Shown here in pieces: positions 17,990-26,431 of a stretch of 64,000 nucleotides of DNA. The stretch spans positions 310,001 through 374,000 of the forward strand of contig JAJTCM010000002.1 of NCBI GenBank assembly GCA_021325675.1, written 5' to 3'. Within the stretch, counting starts at the first letter, position 1. Each line of letters starts with the position of its first letter. The DNA comes from Crocinitomicaceae bacterium. GTDB taxonomy: Bacteria > Bacteroidota > Bacteroidia > Flavobacteriales_D > Crocinitomicaceae. The position numbers were made by a program, and so were the translations under genes. The notes under the pieces are model-generated. The model was not told the origin of the DNA. It did not search any database and saw only the letters and a program-made list of their open reading frames with translations.

Positions 17990-18580
17990 TTGAAAACGAA
18001 AAGCCCGCTCTATATCATTTCCTTTATTGAGGGATCCGCATTGATGGCCGCCGAGATCATCAGCGCCAAAGTGATGGCCCCTTACTACGGAAGCTCACTT
18101 TACGTGTGGACCAGTGTATTTGTCTGCACCTTATCAGGGCTAGCGGCCGGGTATTTCCTGGGGGCAAAAATTTCCCTGAAACCAAATCCGATGCGCTACC
18201 TGCCTTACATACTTGCTTTTTCAACCTTGTATTTTTTGGTAATGTCGCCCCTGGCCGGGTTTATTATGGAAAGTACCCTCGGAATGCCGATCCGCTTCGG
18301 TTCTCTCGTTTCTGTGCTCGTATTTCTCTTTCCCCTGCTCTTGGCTTTCGGGATGGTTTCTCCGTTAATCATTAAAATCCTGACAGATAATCCGCAGTTT
18401 TCAGGTGAAAATGCCGGGAAAATATATACCGTTTCAACCTTCGGGGGTATCCTGACAACACTGCTTTTCGGCTTTTATTTTATCCCGGGCATCGGAATTA
18501 CAGCAAGTATTTACATCCCGGTTGTTTTTCTCGCAATAGCAAGTATGATGGCTTACCGGCTGTCTAAAGCAATGAACTGA
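17990..18580 (+). CDS. short membrane protein related to the membrane domain of fused spermidine synthases (copy 1)
   Basis: A 196-residue integral membrane protein with about six helices and no soluble domain. It matches the membrane half of the two long proteins in this operon: 'FIEGSALMAAEIISAKVMAPYYGSSLYVW' corresponds to 'FLEGALVIFAEMLGAKLLASYFGNSLVVW' of the next gene, and 'SPLIIKIL', 'STFGGILTTLLFGFYFIPGIGI' also correspond. Such membrane domains are known as the N-terminal part of 'fused MFS/spermidine synthase' proteins. The start is the TTG at 17990, chosen because the earlier frame opening lies inside the promoter. The next gene begins one base after its stop. I infer that it pairs with the following long protein; what it binds or moves is unknown. 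Confidence 0.78.
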   Translation: MKTKSPLYIISFIEGSALMAAEIISAKVMAPYYGSSLYVWTSVFVCTLSGLAAGYFLGAKISLKPNPMRYLPYILAFSTLYFLVMSPLAGFIMESTLGMPIRFGSLVSVLVFLFPLLLAFGMVSPLIIKILTDNPQFSGENAGKIYTVSTFGGILTTLLFGFYFIPGIGITASIYIPVVFLAIASMMAYRLSKAMN

Positions 18581-18581
18581 T

Positions 18582-20159
18582 ATGGCAAAAGTACCAAGCA
18601 ATAACGATACATCCGCGCAGGCAAAAACCATTTCCGCAACTGCGCTCTACAGCCTGGCCTTCCTGGAAGGGGCGCTGGTAATTTTTGCAGAAATGCTGGG
18701 CGCTAAATTACTGGCGTCTTATTTCGGTAATTCACTTGTCGTATGGACGTCCGTGATCAGCATTACGATTGCAGCCCTGACTTTAGGGTATTACCTCGGC
18801 GGCAAGCTGTCTGTAAAAGAAAATAAAATCAAAATCCTGGCAACGATCTTCAGCCTGGCAGCGCTCTTTCTCGCTATCATGCCGTCCTGGTCGATGTTCC
18901 TGTTTGAAAAATGCCAGTCCATGTCGGTCATCAAAGGCTCCGTAGTAAGCGTGATTTTTCTCGTTGCCCCGGCCGTTTTGTGCCTGGGGATCAGCTCTCC
19001 GATCATCATTCAGCTGCTGACCGAGCAAAACAAGGAAGCCGGTAAATCTTCCGGGCAGGCCTACGCTATTTCGACCTTGGCCGGGATCCTGGCAACTTTG
19101 CTGATCGGCTTTTATCTCCTTCCGAATTTTGGGATTTCCATTCCCGTTTTCTGTGCTGCACTCGCCCTGGCAGGGATTTCGTTTTTTGTACGTTACACCC
19201 ACCTGAATGCGCTGATAACACTGGTCGTGATTATCGTTGGCTTCCAGCTTTTCCAGGAAGGCGAAGAAGAGAAATTTTTCAAAAATATCCGTCACAGTGA
19301 AGGACTGATGGGACAAATCCGGGTGGTTGACCAATCGTATATCGGCACAGAAACCGTTTACAGGCTGCTGGTTATCAATGGGATTCCGCAAACGATTATT
19401 TTCAAAATTCCGCAGGCTGTTTCTTTCTGGCAATATGTGCACCGGATTTCCATGACAGCTTCTCTCAAAAAAGGCAAAAAAGCGCTCCTGCTCGGTATGG
19501 GCGGCGGAAGCATTGCCAATGAGCTGCAAAAACTCGATTATAAGCTGGATATTGTCGATATCGATGAGCGCATGTACGGATTTTCACAGGAATATTTTTA
19601 CTTCAAGCCAAAAGCAACAACCAGCTTTACCTGCGACGATGCCCGCCATCACATTAAAACAAGCAGCAAAAAATACGATCTTTTGGTTTTTGACGTCTGC
19701 AGCGGCGAAGTCCAGCCATCCAACCTGTTTACGCTGGAAGGAATTGACGATATGGGCAAAAACCTGGCTGATGACGGCCTGATCCTGATCCAGTACCAGG
19801 AAGCGCTCGGTTTGAACGAAGTTTCCGGTTCACAATCAATTATCAACACTTTCCTGGAGCGAGGCTATAAAGTGTACAAAAATGTGGAGGCAGGCGATAT
19901 CGCCAGCATTGTTATCGCTGTTTCCCGTAAAGAGGTTGATTTCAGCAAGCTCAAAAAAGAAGACCTGACGCCAAACACCAAAATCCAGCCTTTTGCGGAC
20001 CCTTTCCTGGAAAAACCTTTCGAAGCCTGCAAAAAGAACCTGAAAACAGGGATTATCCTCACGGATGACAAACCGAACCTGGAGCTTCTAAATGCGAAGA
20101 CCATTGAGCTCTGGCGTACCAAGATGAATGAGAATTACGGCTTAAAGCTGATGAAATAA
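18582..20159 (+). CDS. membrane protein fused to spermidine-synthase-like domain (copy 1)
   Basis: A 525-residue protein with a membrane half (about 20-220, six to seven helices) and a cytoplasmic SAM-binding Rossmann half (about 240-500) of the spermidine synthase family. In the soluble half, 'LLLGMGGGSIANEL' (302-315) takes the place of the GGGDG motif, 'DIVDIDER' holds the acidic SAM contact, and 'FDVCSGEVQP' (370-379) takes the place of the DxxDP motif. The two aspartates that are catalytic in true aminopropyltransferases are therefore Gly and Ser here, so polyamine synthesis is doubtful and another SAM-dependent reaction is possible. Genes on both sides abut it. Confidence 0.82.
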   Translation: MAKVPSNNDTSAQAKTISATALYSLAFLEGALVIFAEMLGAKLLASYFGNSLVVWTSVISITIAALTLGYYLGGKLSVKENKIKILATIFSLAALFLAIMPSWSMFLFEKCQSMSVIKGSVVSVIFLVAPAVLCLGISSPIIIQLLTEQNKEAGKSSGQAYAISTLAGILATLLIGFYLLPNFGISIPVFCAALALAGISFFVRYTHLNALITLVVIIVGFQLFQEGEEEKFFKNIRHSEGLMGQIRVVDQSYIGTETVYRLLVINGIPQTIIFKIPQAVSFWQYVHRISMTASLKKGKKALLLGMGGGSIANELQKLDYKLDIVDIDERMYGFSQEYFYFKPKATTSFTCDDARHHIKTSSKKYDLLVFDVCSGEVQPSNLFTLEGIDDMGKNLADDGLILIQYQEALGLNEVSGSQSIINTFLERGYKVYKNVEAGDIASIVIAVSRKEVDFSKLKKEDLTPNTKIQPFADPFLEKPFEACKKNLKTGIILTDDKPNLELLNAKTIELWRTKMNENYGLKLMK

Positions 20160-20165
20160 AAAACT

Positions 20166-20762
20166 ATGAAAACCCTGCTCTACCCTGTCTCATTTTTGTG
20201 CGGGATGAACTTGCTTGCCTTTGAGCTGATCGGTTCGAAGCTGCTGGCACCTCATTTCGGAACAAGTTTCCACGTGTGGAGCGCGACCCTTTTTGTCACG
20301 TTGCTGGGAATTGCCCTGGGTTATTATTTTTCAGGAAAACAAATTAAAAAACAGGGCCGGCCGCTCAAAAGCCTGGCAATTGCGCTCCTGGTGAACGTCT
20401 TCATCCTGGCCCTCGTGCCGCTGCTCAGTCCTTTTGTGCTGGGAGAAATGGTCGCTTTGCCCTTTATTGCCGGCATCCTGCTCACCGTTATCCTGTTCTT
20501 TTTCCCGGTTTTTTTCCTCTTGGGAAGCACGTCTCCCCTGTTAATCGCCGGCCTTGAAAACAGCAGTCCGGAACCGGCCAAAATCCCGGGTGTCGTCTTT
20601 TCCATCTCAACTATTGGCGGCGTTTTCGGGATTTATCTCTTTGGTTTCAAGCTGATTCCTGAAAGAGGGTTGGAATATGCCTTTTATACGGTAGATGCTT
20701 TCAACCTGCTGGCGCTGATTTTATGCCTTGCTTCATCCAGGCTAACCCCTAAAACAACATGA
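20166..20762 (+). CDS. short membrane protein related to the membrane domain of fused spermidine synthases (copy 2)
   Basis: A 198-residue protein with about six membrane helices and no catalytic domain, paralogous to the 17990 gene. The shared hallmark is 'LLAFELIGSKLLAPHFGTSFHVW' near the N-terminus; later 'STSPLLIAGL' and 'SISTIGGVFGIYLFGFKLIP' align with the other three members. Its stop overlaps the start of the next long gene by 4 bp (ATGA), so both should be made in fixed proportion. Function unknown; partner with the 20759 product inferred from coupling. Confidence 0.78.
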   Translation: MKTLLYPVSFLCGMNLLAFELIGSKLLAPHFGTSFHVWSATLFVTLLGIALGYYFSGKQIKKQGRPLKSLAIALLVNVFILALVPLLSPFVLGEMVALPFIAGILLTVILFFFPVFFLLGSTSPLLIAGLENSSPEPAKIPGVVFSISTIGGVFGIYLFGFKLIPERGLEYAFYTVDAFNLLALILCLASSRLTPKTT

Positions 20763-22285
20763 AAAACCCGCGGATCATTTTTGGCATTGCCTTCCTGGAA
20801 GGATTTTCGGTTTTGTTACTGGAAATGCTCAGCAAAAACGTTCTGGCGCCATATTTCGGTAATTCCCTCACGATCTGGTCCATTGTTATAGGCAACACTT
20901 TTCTCTTCCTGAGCCTTGGCTATCTTTTAGGGACACGCTACCTGCGCAAGGACAAAACCCGCGTTCTTGCGTTGATTTTCAGCTTACTGGCCGTTTTATG
21001 CATCAGTATCCCGCTTTTGTCTTCCTGGCTCATCCCTTATTTTGTTTCAGAATCGCTTCATTCGGGTGCTTTGAAATCCCACCTGATCCTTTTCGGGCCG
21101 GTATTTACACTTTTCGGGATCATCAACCCGCTGCTGATTGAATCCTGGGCGGAAACACGGAAAGAACAGGGCTACGGGATTCACTCCGGGGTAATTTTCT
21201 TCATCTCAACGCTTGGCGGCTTGCTTTCAAGCCTGATTATCACCCTGCTCTTTTTGTCGAATATTGAAATAAATTACACAATTATTGGCCTCGGCCTGGT
21301 GCTTTTTGTGCTTTCTTTCCTGCTCTTCGGTAAAAAAGTGAACTTTACGCTGAGCGGTATTTTCGCCTTGCTGCTTATTATTTATTTTTGGCAAAATCCG
21401 GAAACACCCTCCAACAGCAAGCTTATTTACCATTCCAATGACCTTTTTGGCGACCTGAAAGTTTACGATCAGCCTGATTCCAAAAACAACCGGACTTTGC
21501 GCTACCTGAGCGTAAACAATATTCCGCAAACCATTATGGAGAACAATCGCTCGGTCAATTCGATCTGGGATTACGTGCACCGCATTTCGATTATTTCCTC
21601 CATCAAACAAAACGGTAAGGCCTTACTGGTTGGAATGGGCGGCGGGACAATTGCTTCCGAGCTTCAAAAGCTTCATTTCGGGCTAGATATCGTGGATATT
21701 GACAAACGCATGCCGGAGCTAGCCCGCAAGTATTTTTATTTTCAACCGGGATCAAGCGTTTTTCACAACGAAGATGCGCGCTATTACCTCAATAAATCAA
21801 ACAAAAAATATGACCTCATCGTTTTTGATGTGCTCAACGGCGAAAGTCAGCCTGTTAACCTGTTCACACGCGAAGGCTGCCGTGAAATAAAAAAAGACCT
21901 GGAAGATCAGGGCATGGTAATTATCGAATTCCAGGAATCGCTGACGCATGACGGGGTTGCCTACAAATCCATTTGCAATACACTGTTGAAGGAAGGCTTT
22001 TCCGTTTACAACAGCATTTCTTACGGCCAGATCTCCGATGTGCTGATAATTGCTGCTAAAAACCCCATCGATTTTTCACAGCTCGACCGTTCCCGTTTCA
22101 CACCCAATTGCAGCCGTCTTCCCTGGCTGAACGATTTTATCTCCAAACCGTTTACTAAACTAAATATTCCTTTTGAAAACGGTATTTTGCTAACCGATAA
22201 CATGCCCATCCTCGAGAAGTTATGTGAGGAAACCCGTAAAAAATGGCGGGAAAACAGTATGAACCAAATACTTCCCAAAAAATGA
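20759..22285 (+). CDS. membrane protein fused to spermidine-synthase-like domain (copy 2)
   Basis: A 508-residue paralogue of the 18582 product: membrane half at about 5-210 (with 'LLLEMLSKNVLAPYFGNSLTIW') and a SAM-binding half at about 225-490. Motifs are 'LLVGMGGGTIASEL' (289-302), 'DIVDIDKR' and 'FDVLNGESQP' (356-365). Both catalytic aspartates of aminopropyltransferases are replaced, exactly as in copy 1. 'VNNIPQTI' and 'YVHRISI' are shared with 'INGIPQTI' and 'YVHRISM' of copy 1 and may mark the substrate pocket. It overlaps its neighbours by 4 bp on both sides. Confidence 0.82.
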   Translation: MKNPRIIFGIAFLEGFSVLLLEMLSKNVLAPYFGNSLTIWSIVIGNTFLFLSLGYLLGTRYLRKDKTRVLALIFSLLAVLCISIPLLSSWLIPYFVSESLHSGALKSHLILFGPVFTLFGIINPLLIESWAETRKEQGYGIHSGVIFFISTLGGLLSSLIITLLFLSNIEINYTIIGLGLVLFVLSFLLFGKKVNFTLSGIFALLLIIYFWQNPETPSNSKLIYHSNDLFGDLKVYDQPDSKNNRTLRYLSVNNIPQTIMENNRSVNSIWDYVHRISIISSIKQNGKALLVGMGGGTIASELQKLHFGLDIVDIDKRMPELARKYFYFQPGSSVFHNEDARYYLNKSNKKYDLIVFDVLNGESQPVNLFTREGCREIKKDLEDQGMVIIEFQESLTHDGVAYKSICNTLLKEGFSVYNSISYGQISDVLIIAAKNPIDFSQLDRSRFTPNCSRLPWLNDFISKPFTKLNIPFENGILLTDNMPILEKLCEETRKKWRENSMNQILPKK

Positions 22286-22917
22286 AAGCATTAACCCTGA
22301 AATCAATTGTTTTAGCTGTGGTATACCTTGCCCTGGCCTCCTGTAAACCCGAGCCTGAAAACCAGGAAGAAGTTAAACAAAAAGAAGAAAGCAAAAGCTA
22401 CAATATCATTAAGGAAGAACCCAAAAAATTTACGGAGAACAAAGCGTCAGAATATAACGAAAAAGCCTTATCACTGGTCAAAATCGGTGATTATAAAGCT
22501 GCCCGCGATTACTTTTTAAAGTCACTGGAAATCGAACCCGGAAACTCAATCGTATACAACAACCTCGGCCTGATTGCCGTAAATCAAAACCAGGTCCAGG
22601 CCGCAAGTGATTATTTCCAGCAGTCCATCCGCCTGGATTCTTCCTATTTCAATCCCTATGTGAATTACAGTTCCCTGCTTCTTGAAAATGATTATTTTGA
22701 CAAGGCGATCCTATACAACTCTTTCGTTATCAAGCGCTGTCAAGATCCGCAGCTTAAAGCCCTGGCACATTTCATCAATGCTTATGCCTATTTAATGAAA
22801 CAAAATTGCAGCCAGGCTTTTTCCGATTATGAGAAAGCGAAAGTGCTCGAAAACGACCCCAATTACAAAACCCAGCTTAAAGATCTCCAGCTAAAACTGG
22901 AGCAGTGTAAACGCTAA
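22282..22917 (+). CDS. TPR-repeat lipoprotein
   Basis: A 211-residue lipoprotein with a lipobox at 'YLALASC' (Cys about 17-18), then a Glu/Lys-rich linker and three or four tetratricopeptide repeats (for example 'AARDYFLKSLEIEPGNSIVYNNLGLIAVNQNQVQAASDY', in two parts). A longer frame begins at 22243, but the ATG at 22282 overlaps the preceding stop as ATGA and places the signal peptide correctly. It is the last gene of the spermidine-synthase-like operon and may be a periplasmic-side scaffold for the membrane proteins encoded upstream; that role is inferred from position. Confidence 0.8.
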   Translation: MKALTLKSIVLAVVYLALASCKPEPENQEEVKQKEESKSYNIIKEEPKKFTENKASEYNEKALSLVKIGDYKAARDYFLKSLEIEPGNSIVYNNLGLIAVNQNQVQAASDYFQQSIRLDSSYFNPYVNYSSLLLENDYFDKAILYNSFVIKRCQDPQLKALAHFINAYAYLMKQNCSQAFSDYEKAKVLENDPNYKTQLKDLQLKLEQCKR

Positions 22918-23030
22918 AACCACCTCACTACTAAGCAAATATTCGACAAATTACTATAAATAAATATTTAAAATCGATTTAGCTAACATTAACCGAAGCA
23001 ATCCTTCCAACTTTTTGTACCTTCATGTGT

Positions 23031-23073
23031 GCGGATATATTGTATATGTGCCTGACTCTCATGTCGTATCCGC
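23031..23073 (+). other. leader hairpin upstream of the 23106 gene
   Basis: GCGGATA (23031-23037) and TATCCGC (23067-23073) form a 7-bp stem with a 29-nt loop, 33 bp before the ATG at 23106. A possible -7 element TACCTTCA (6 of 8 positions) ends at 23025, so the hairpin would sit at the very 5' end of the transcript. Confidence 0.4.
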
Positions 23074-23105
23074 TATAAATTAACTGAAAAACTTACATTA
23101 CAAAA

Positions 23106-23423
23106 ATGAAGAAACTTGTTTCACTTGCTTTTTTTCTGGCTCTATATGCTTCATCCTTCGCTCAGATAGCTAAGGTAGCGACCCCGAAAAAGCAGCCCAC
23201 TTCGATGGAGCTTTACAAAATATTTTATGAGTTTAAAAACTACAGCCCTTCACCCGAGGAGCAGCAAGCTATTTATTCTCAATTTAATTCCTATAACTTT
23301 GAACAATTCCGCAAACAGGACGAGGATGTTGAGATTTACCTCAGCGGATTGGATAAAACGCTCATACTTTACTCTGTGAAGAAAGTACAGCAAATCAAGA
23401 TTGAAAAAAATGTTCAATTTTAA
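23106..23423 (+). CDS. small exported protein, unknown function
   Basis: I do not recognise a family. A 105-residue product with a signal peptide (MKKLVSLAFFLALYASSFAQ) and a compact charged mature part with no cysteine ('SMELYKIFYEFKNYSPSPEEQ'). It lies 12 bp before the large glycine-rich T9SS cargo gene and probably shares its transcript. A secretion or assembly accessory role is possible but not shown by the sequence. Confidence 0.68.
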   Translation: MKKLVSLAFFLALYASSFAQIAKVATPKKQPTSMELYKIFYEFKNYSPSPEEQQAIYSQFNSYNFEQFRKQDEDVEIYLSGLDKTLILYSVKKVQQIKIEKNVQF

Positions 23424-23435
23424 TCTACCACTACT

Positions 23436-26357
23436 ATGAAAATAACTTTTACACATACTTATTTATCCCGGTTTTTCTTACTTGCACTTGCATTGTTTGC
23501 CGGAAGGGAATTATTTTCCCAGGCTTTGCCATTTACCCAAACAACCCCCGGAACTTATACCGCAGCAGCTACCGGCTGGTTATGCCCGGCTGGCGTTACC
23601 TGTGTTAAAATTCAGGTTTGGGGTGCTGGCGGTGGCGGCGGCGGAAACAATGACACCAGCAACGGCGGCGGCGGCGGCGGTGGCGGCGGCTACTCTGAAG
23701 GATTTATGACCGTAGTTCCGGGAACGCGTTATGCTTATACAGTTGGCGCCGGAGGAGCCGGAGGTGATGGAGCTATTGGTGGTGCCGGAGGACAAACTTT
23801 CTTTAATACCGCGGCAACATTGTTCGCAAACGGTGGCGGTGCCGGACAGGAAGCATCAACCCGTACAGGTGGTGCCGGTGGTACAGGTGGCGGAACAATT
23901 TCCACTCTCAACTTTTCAGGTGGTGCCGGTGGTGACGGCCGGAACAATAACAAAGGTACCGGTGGTGGTGGCGGCTCGTCTGCTTCACCTATATTCCAGG
24001 GCTCCGACGGTAGCGACGGCGCAGCAACCGGAGGTTTGGGCGCAACTGCAGCTGCAGGTGGCGGCGACGGTGGCGACGGTGGTAACCAGAGCACAAATGG
24101 TAGTGCCGGTTCCTTTCCCGGTGGCGGCGGCGGCGGCTCCGGTGATGAAGGTGTAGCTAACATGGACGGTGGTGCCGGTGGCAACGGTCAGATTATTATC
24201 ACGGCGGCAACGCCAAACTGTCCCGGCTCAACAGCAGTAACCCCTTCCATTGACCAATCGATCTGCCAGGCAACTGCAACCAACCAGCTCACAGCTGTGA
24301 GTACAATTTCGGGTGGATGCGGGACCCCAACCGTACTATATCAATGGTATTCCAATACAACAAACAGCAATACCGTGGCCGGTGCAACACTTATTGCCGG
24401 GCAAACGGCGGCAACTTTTACACCGCCAAACGGAACGATCGGAACACTTTATTATTTCTGTGTGGCATATGCCACCAATAATGGCTGCGGGCAAACCAAC
24501 GCTACCCAATCACTGGCTTCCAACCCGGTGAGGGTAAGCATTGTTGCTTCTACCGTACCAACTGTCTCCAACGCAGGAGGTAACTTAACTATATGTATCA
24601 ATAGCTCTACCGCACTGGCTGCCAATACGCCTGTAGCGGGAACGGGTACCTGGAGCGTTGTTTCAGGGCCAAGTACATCAGCTGCCCAGTTTAGCAATGT
24701 CAACAGCCCGACAGCTACTTTTACACCTTCCGGTGTAGCGGTTAATGGTGCAGTATTTACACTTCGCTGGACGATTGCAACAGGTTCCTGTAACGCACCT
24801 TCTACTGATGATATGACCGTAACAGTAAACTGCGGAGGGGGATGTCCGGCCTGTCCGGCGCCTTACACCCAGCCTACTGTTGGGATCGCAGGTGAATACG
24901 TAGGCTCCTGCCTGGTAACCACCTGTTCGGGGATTTACACCGATGATGGCGGTACCGGGGCAAACTACTCCAATAGCATCAACGCTATATACCGGGTATT
25001 CTGCCCTACAAACGCAGGTCAGTGTATGCGGGCAACATTTACTTCCTTTGATGTTCAGCCGGCAGGTGTTTTCTACACCGATTACCTTACTGTTGGTAAC
25101 GGGCCAACACAAAACAGTACTGTATTCACAACCGCTCCTGCTAACGCAGTTGGACGGATTTACGGTACACCTGCTGTACCGTTCAGTTATACTTCAACAC
25201 ACCAAAGTGGTTGCTTAACCATGCGCTTTGTATCGGATGCAGCAACAACACGACCGGGATGGCAGGCTACGCTTGAGTGTATCCCATGTGCGGGTGGCCC
25301 GTCAGGGACTGATAACAGTGACTGTGTTAATGCAACGCCAACATGCGCGGACGTGGCCAACCCTGTCAATGCCAAAGGCCCCGGAATTGATTCGGAAGGC
25401 TGTACAGGGGCAACATGTCCTGCCGGTGGTGAAAACCACGCCAACTGGTACCGTGTAACAATGGCAACCGCAGGAACCCTCAATTTTACAGTTGCTCCGA
25501 CTACAACAACAGATGACTACGACTTTGCTGTATTTAAAAACGCTACCTGTGCCCAGATTGCTACCGGTGTAGGAGCAGGTGCCCCATTCAGATGCTCGGA
25601 TTCAGGTGATACAGGAAATACAGGTACGAGCGCTGCGTCAGCCGATGTGTCAGAAGATGTGCTTGGTGACAAGTTCACGGATGATATCACAGTTGCGGCA
25701 GGTGATGTTTACTATATTATGGTGGATGAGTGGACCCCAACAGGATCAGGCTTCAACCTCGATTTTACTTTAACAGGTGGCGCCACTTTTGATTGCACCC
25801 TGCCTATTGACCTGACTGAGTTCTCGGCAACATACAGCCCTGCTGAAAAAGGAACGAACCTGTACTGGAAAACAATGTCCGAGCGTGACAACGATTTCTT
25901 TACCCTTGAAAAATCAATGAACGGCGAATCTTATTATGAAATCGCCAAAATCAAAGGAGGGGGAACAACAACCAATCAGAGAGAATATTACGGTTTTGAT
26001 CCGGACGTTCCTTTTGGTGTGAACTACTACCGCCTGAAACAAACGGATTTTAACGGTAACTCAAGTTATTCCGAAGTAAGGGCTGTAAATGTATTGCCGG
26101 GTGAAAATGATGTATTAACTTTAGTACCGAATCCAACAACAGGGAAAACGGAGCTGATTTTCAATTCTTATAAAAAAGAAATTGTTTACCTCAAGTTAAT
26201 GGATTCAAAAGGAAGTGTTATCATGGACCGCGAAGTGGATTGTATGTCAGGAGGAAATTTTTATGATCTTGACCTGACGGACTACAACGACGGAATTTAC
26301 TTTATAACTGTTACCACTTCAAACAGAGTATATACAGAAAAGATTGTTAAACAATAA
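23436..26357 (+). CDS. T9SS cargo: glycine-rich, CUB and pre-peptidase-like domains, type A sorting signal
   Basis: A 973-residue cell-surface or secreted protein. The signal peptide is at 1-29 (ending GRELFSQA). A glycine-rich domain at about 62-255, with runs of up to nine Gly, is preceded by 'VTCVKIQVWGAGGGGGG', as in the glycine-rich family of adhesin-like proteins. Two Ig-like segments follow (about 260-465), then a CUB domain (about 490-615, 'YTDDGGTGANYSN') and a PPC-like domain (about 620-790). The C-terminus has 'NLYWKTMSERDNDFFTLEKS' and a type A T9SS sorting domain (about 885-973, 'LVPNPTTGKTELIF ... TEKIVKQ'). It probably crosses the outer membrane through T9SS. Ligand unknown. 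Confidence 0.85.
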   Translation: MKITFTHTYLSRFFLLALALFAGRELFSQALPFTQTTPGTYTAAATGWLCPAGVTCVKIQVWGAGGGGGGNNDTSNGGGGGGGGGYSEGFMTVVPGTRYAYTVGAGGAGGDGAIGGAGGQTFFNTAATLFANGGGAGQEASTRTGGAGGTGGGTISTLNFSGGAGGDGRNNNKGTGGGGGSSASPIFQGSDGSDGAATGGLGATAAAGGGDGGDGGNQSTNGSAGSFPGGGGGGSGDEGVANMDGGAGGNGQIIITAATPNCPGSTAVTPSIDQSICQATATNQLTAVSTISGGCGTPTVLYQWYSNTTNSNTVAGATLIAGQTAATFTPPNGTIGTLYYFCVAYATNNGCGQTNATQSLASNPVRVSIVASTVPTVSNAGGNLTICINSSTALAANTPVAGTGTWSVVSGPSTSAAQFSNVNSPTATFTPSGVAVNGAVFTLRWTIATGSCNAPSTDDMTVTVNCGGGCPACPAPYTQPTVGIAGEYVGSCLVTTCSGIYTDDGGTGANYSNSINAIYRVFCPTNAGQCMRATFTSFDVQPAGVFYTDYLTVGNGPTQNSTVFTTAPANAVGRIYGTPAVPFSYTSTHQSGCLTMRFVSDAATTRPGWQATLECIPCAGGPSGTDNSDCVNATPTCADVANPVNAKGPGIDSEGCTGATCPAGGENHANWYRVTMATAGTLNFTVAPTTTTDDYDFAVFKNATCAQIATGVGAGAPFRCSDSGDTGNTGTSAASADVSEDVLGDKFTDDITVAAGDVYYIMVDEWTPTGSGFNLDFTLTGGATFDCTLPIDLTEFSATYSPAEKGTNLYWKTMSERDNDFFTLEKSMNGESYYEIAKIKGGGTTTNQREYYGFDPDVPFGVNYYRLKQTDFNGNSSYSEVRAVNVLPGENDVLTLVPNPTTGKTELIFNSYKKEIVYLKLMDSKGSVIMDREVDCMSGGNFYDLDLTDYNDGIYFITVTTSNRVYTEKIVKQ

Positions 26358-26379
26358 ATTAAACATAAATCCAATAGAG

Positions 26380-26416
26380 GCCATCCTTCAAATAATTGAG
26401 GGGTGGCTTTATCTTT
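26380..26416 (+). terminator. probable terminator after the glycine-rich cargo gene
   Basis: GCCATCC (26380-26386) pairs with GGGTGGC (26401-26407, one G-T pair) and is followed by TTTATCTTT. The tail also contains TATCTTTA (26410-26417), a 7-of-8 match to the -7 promoter element, 14 bp before the next ATG, so the end of one unit and the start of the next nearly overlap. Confidence 0.55.
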
Positions 26417-26431
26417 AAATTAAAATCCTCT

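Noticed and set aside
18582-22285. Naming the two long membrane proteins speE / spermidine synthase
   Set aside because: Both catalytic aspartates of the aminopropyltransferase active site are replaced, so the enzyme name would be misleading.
23735-24184. Pro-rich 149-codon frame on the minus strand and a Val-rich 141-codon frame at 23731-24156
   Set aside because: Both are shadows of the glycine-rich region: GGN codons read in other frames give Pro, Val and Gln repeats. No promoter or start context supports them.
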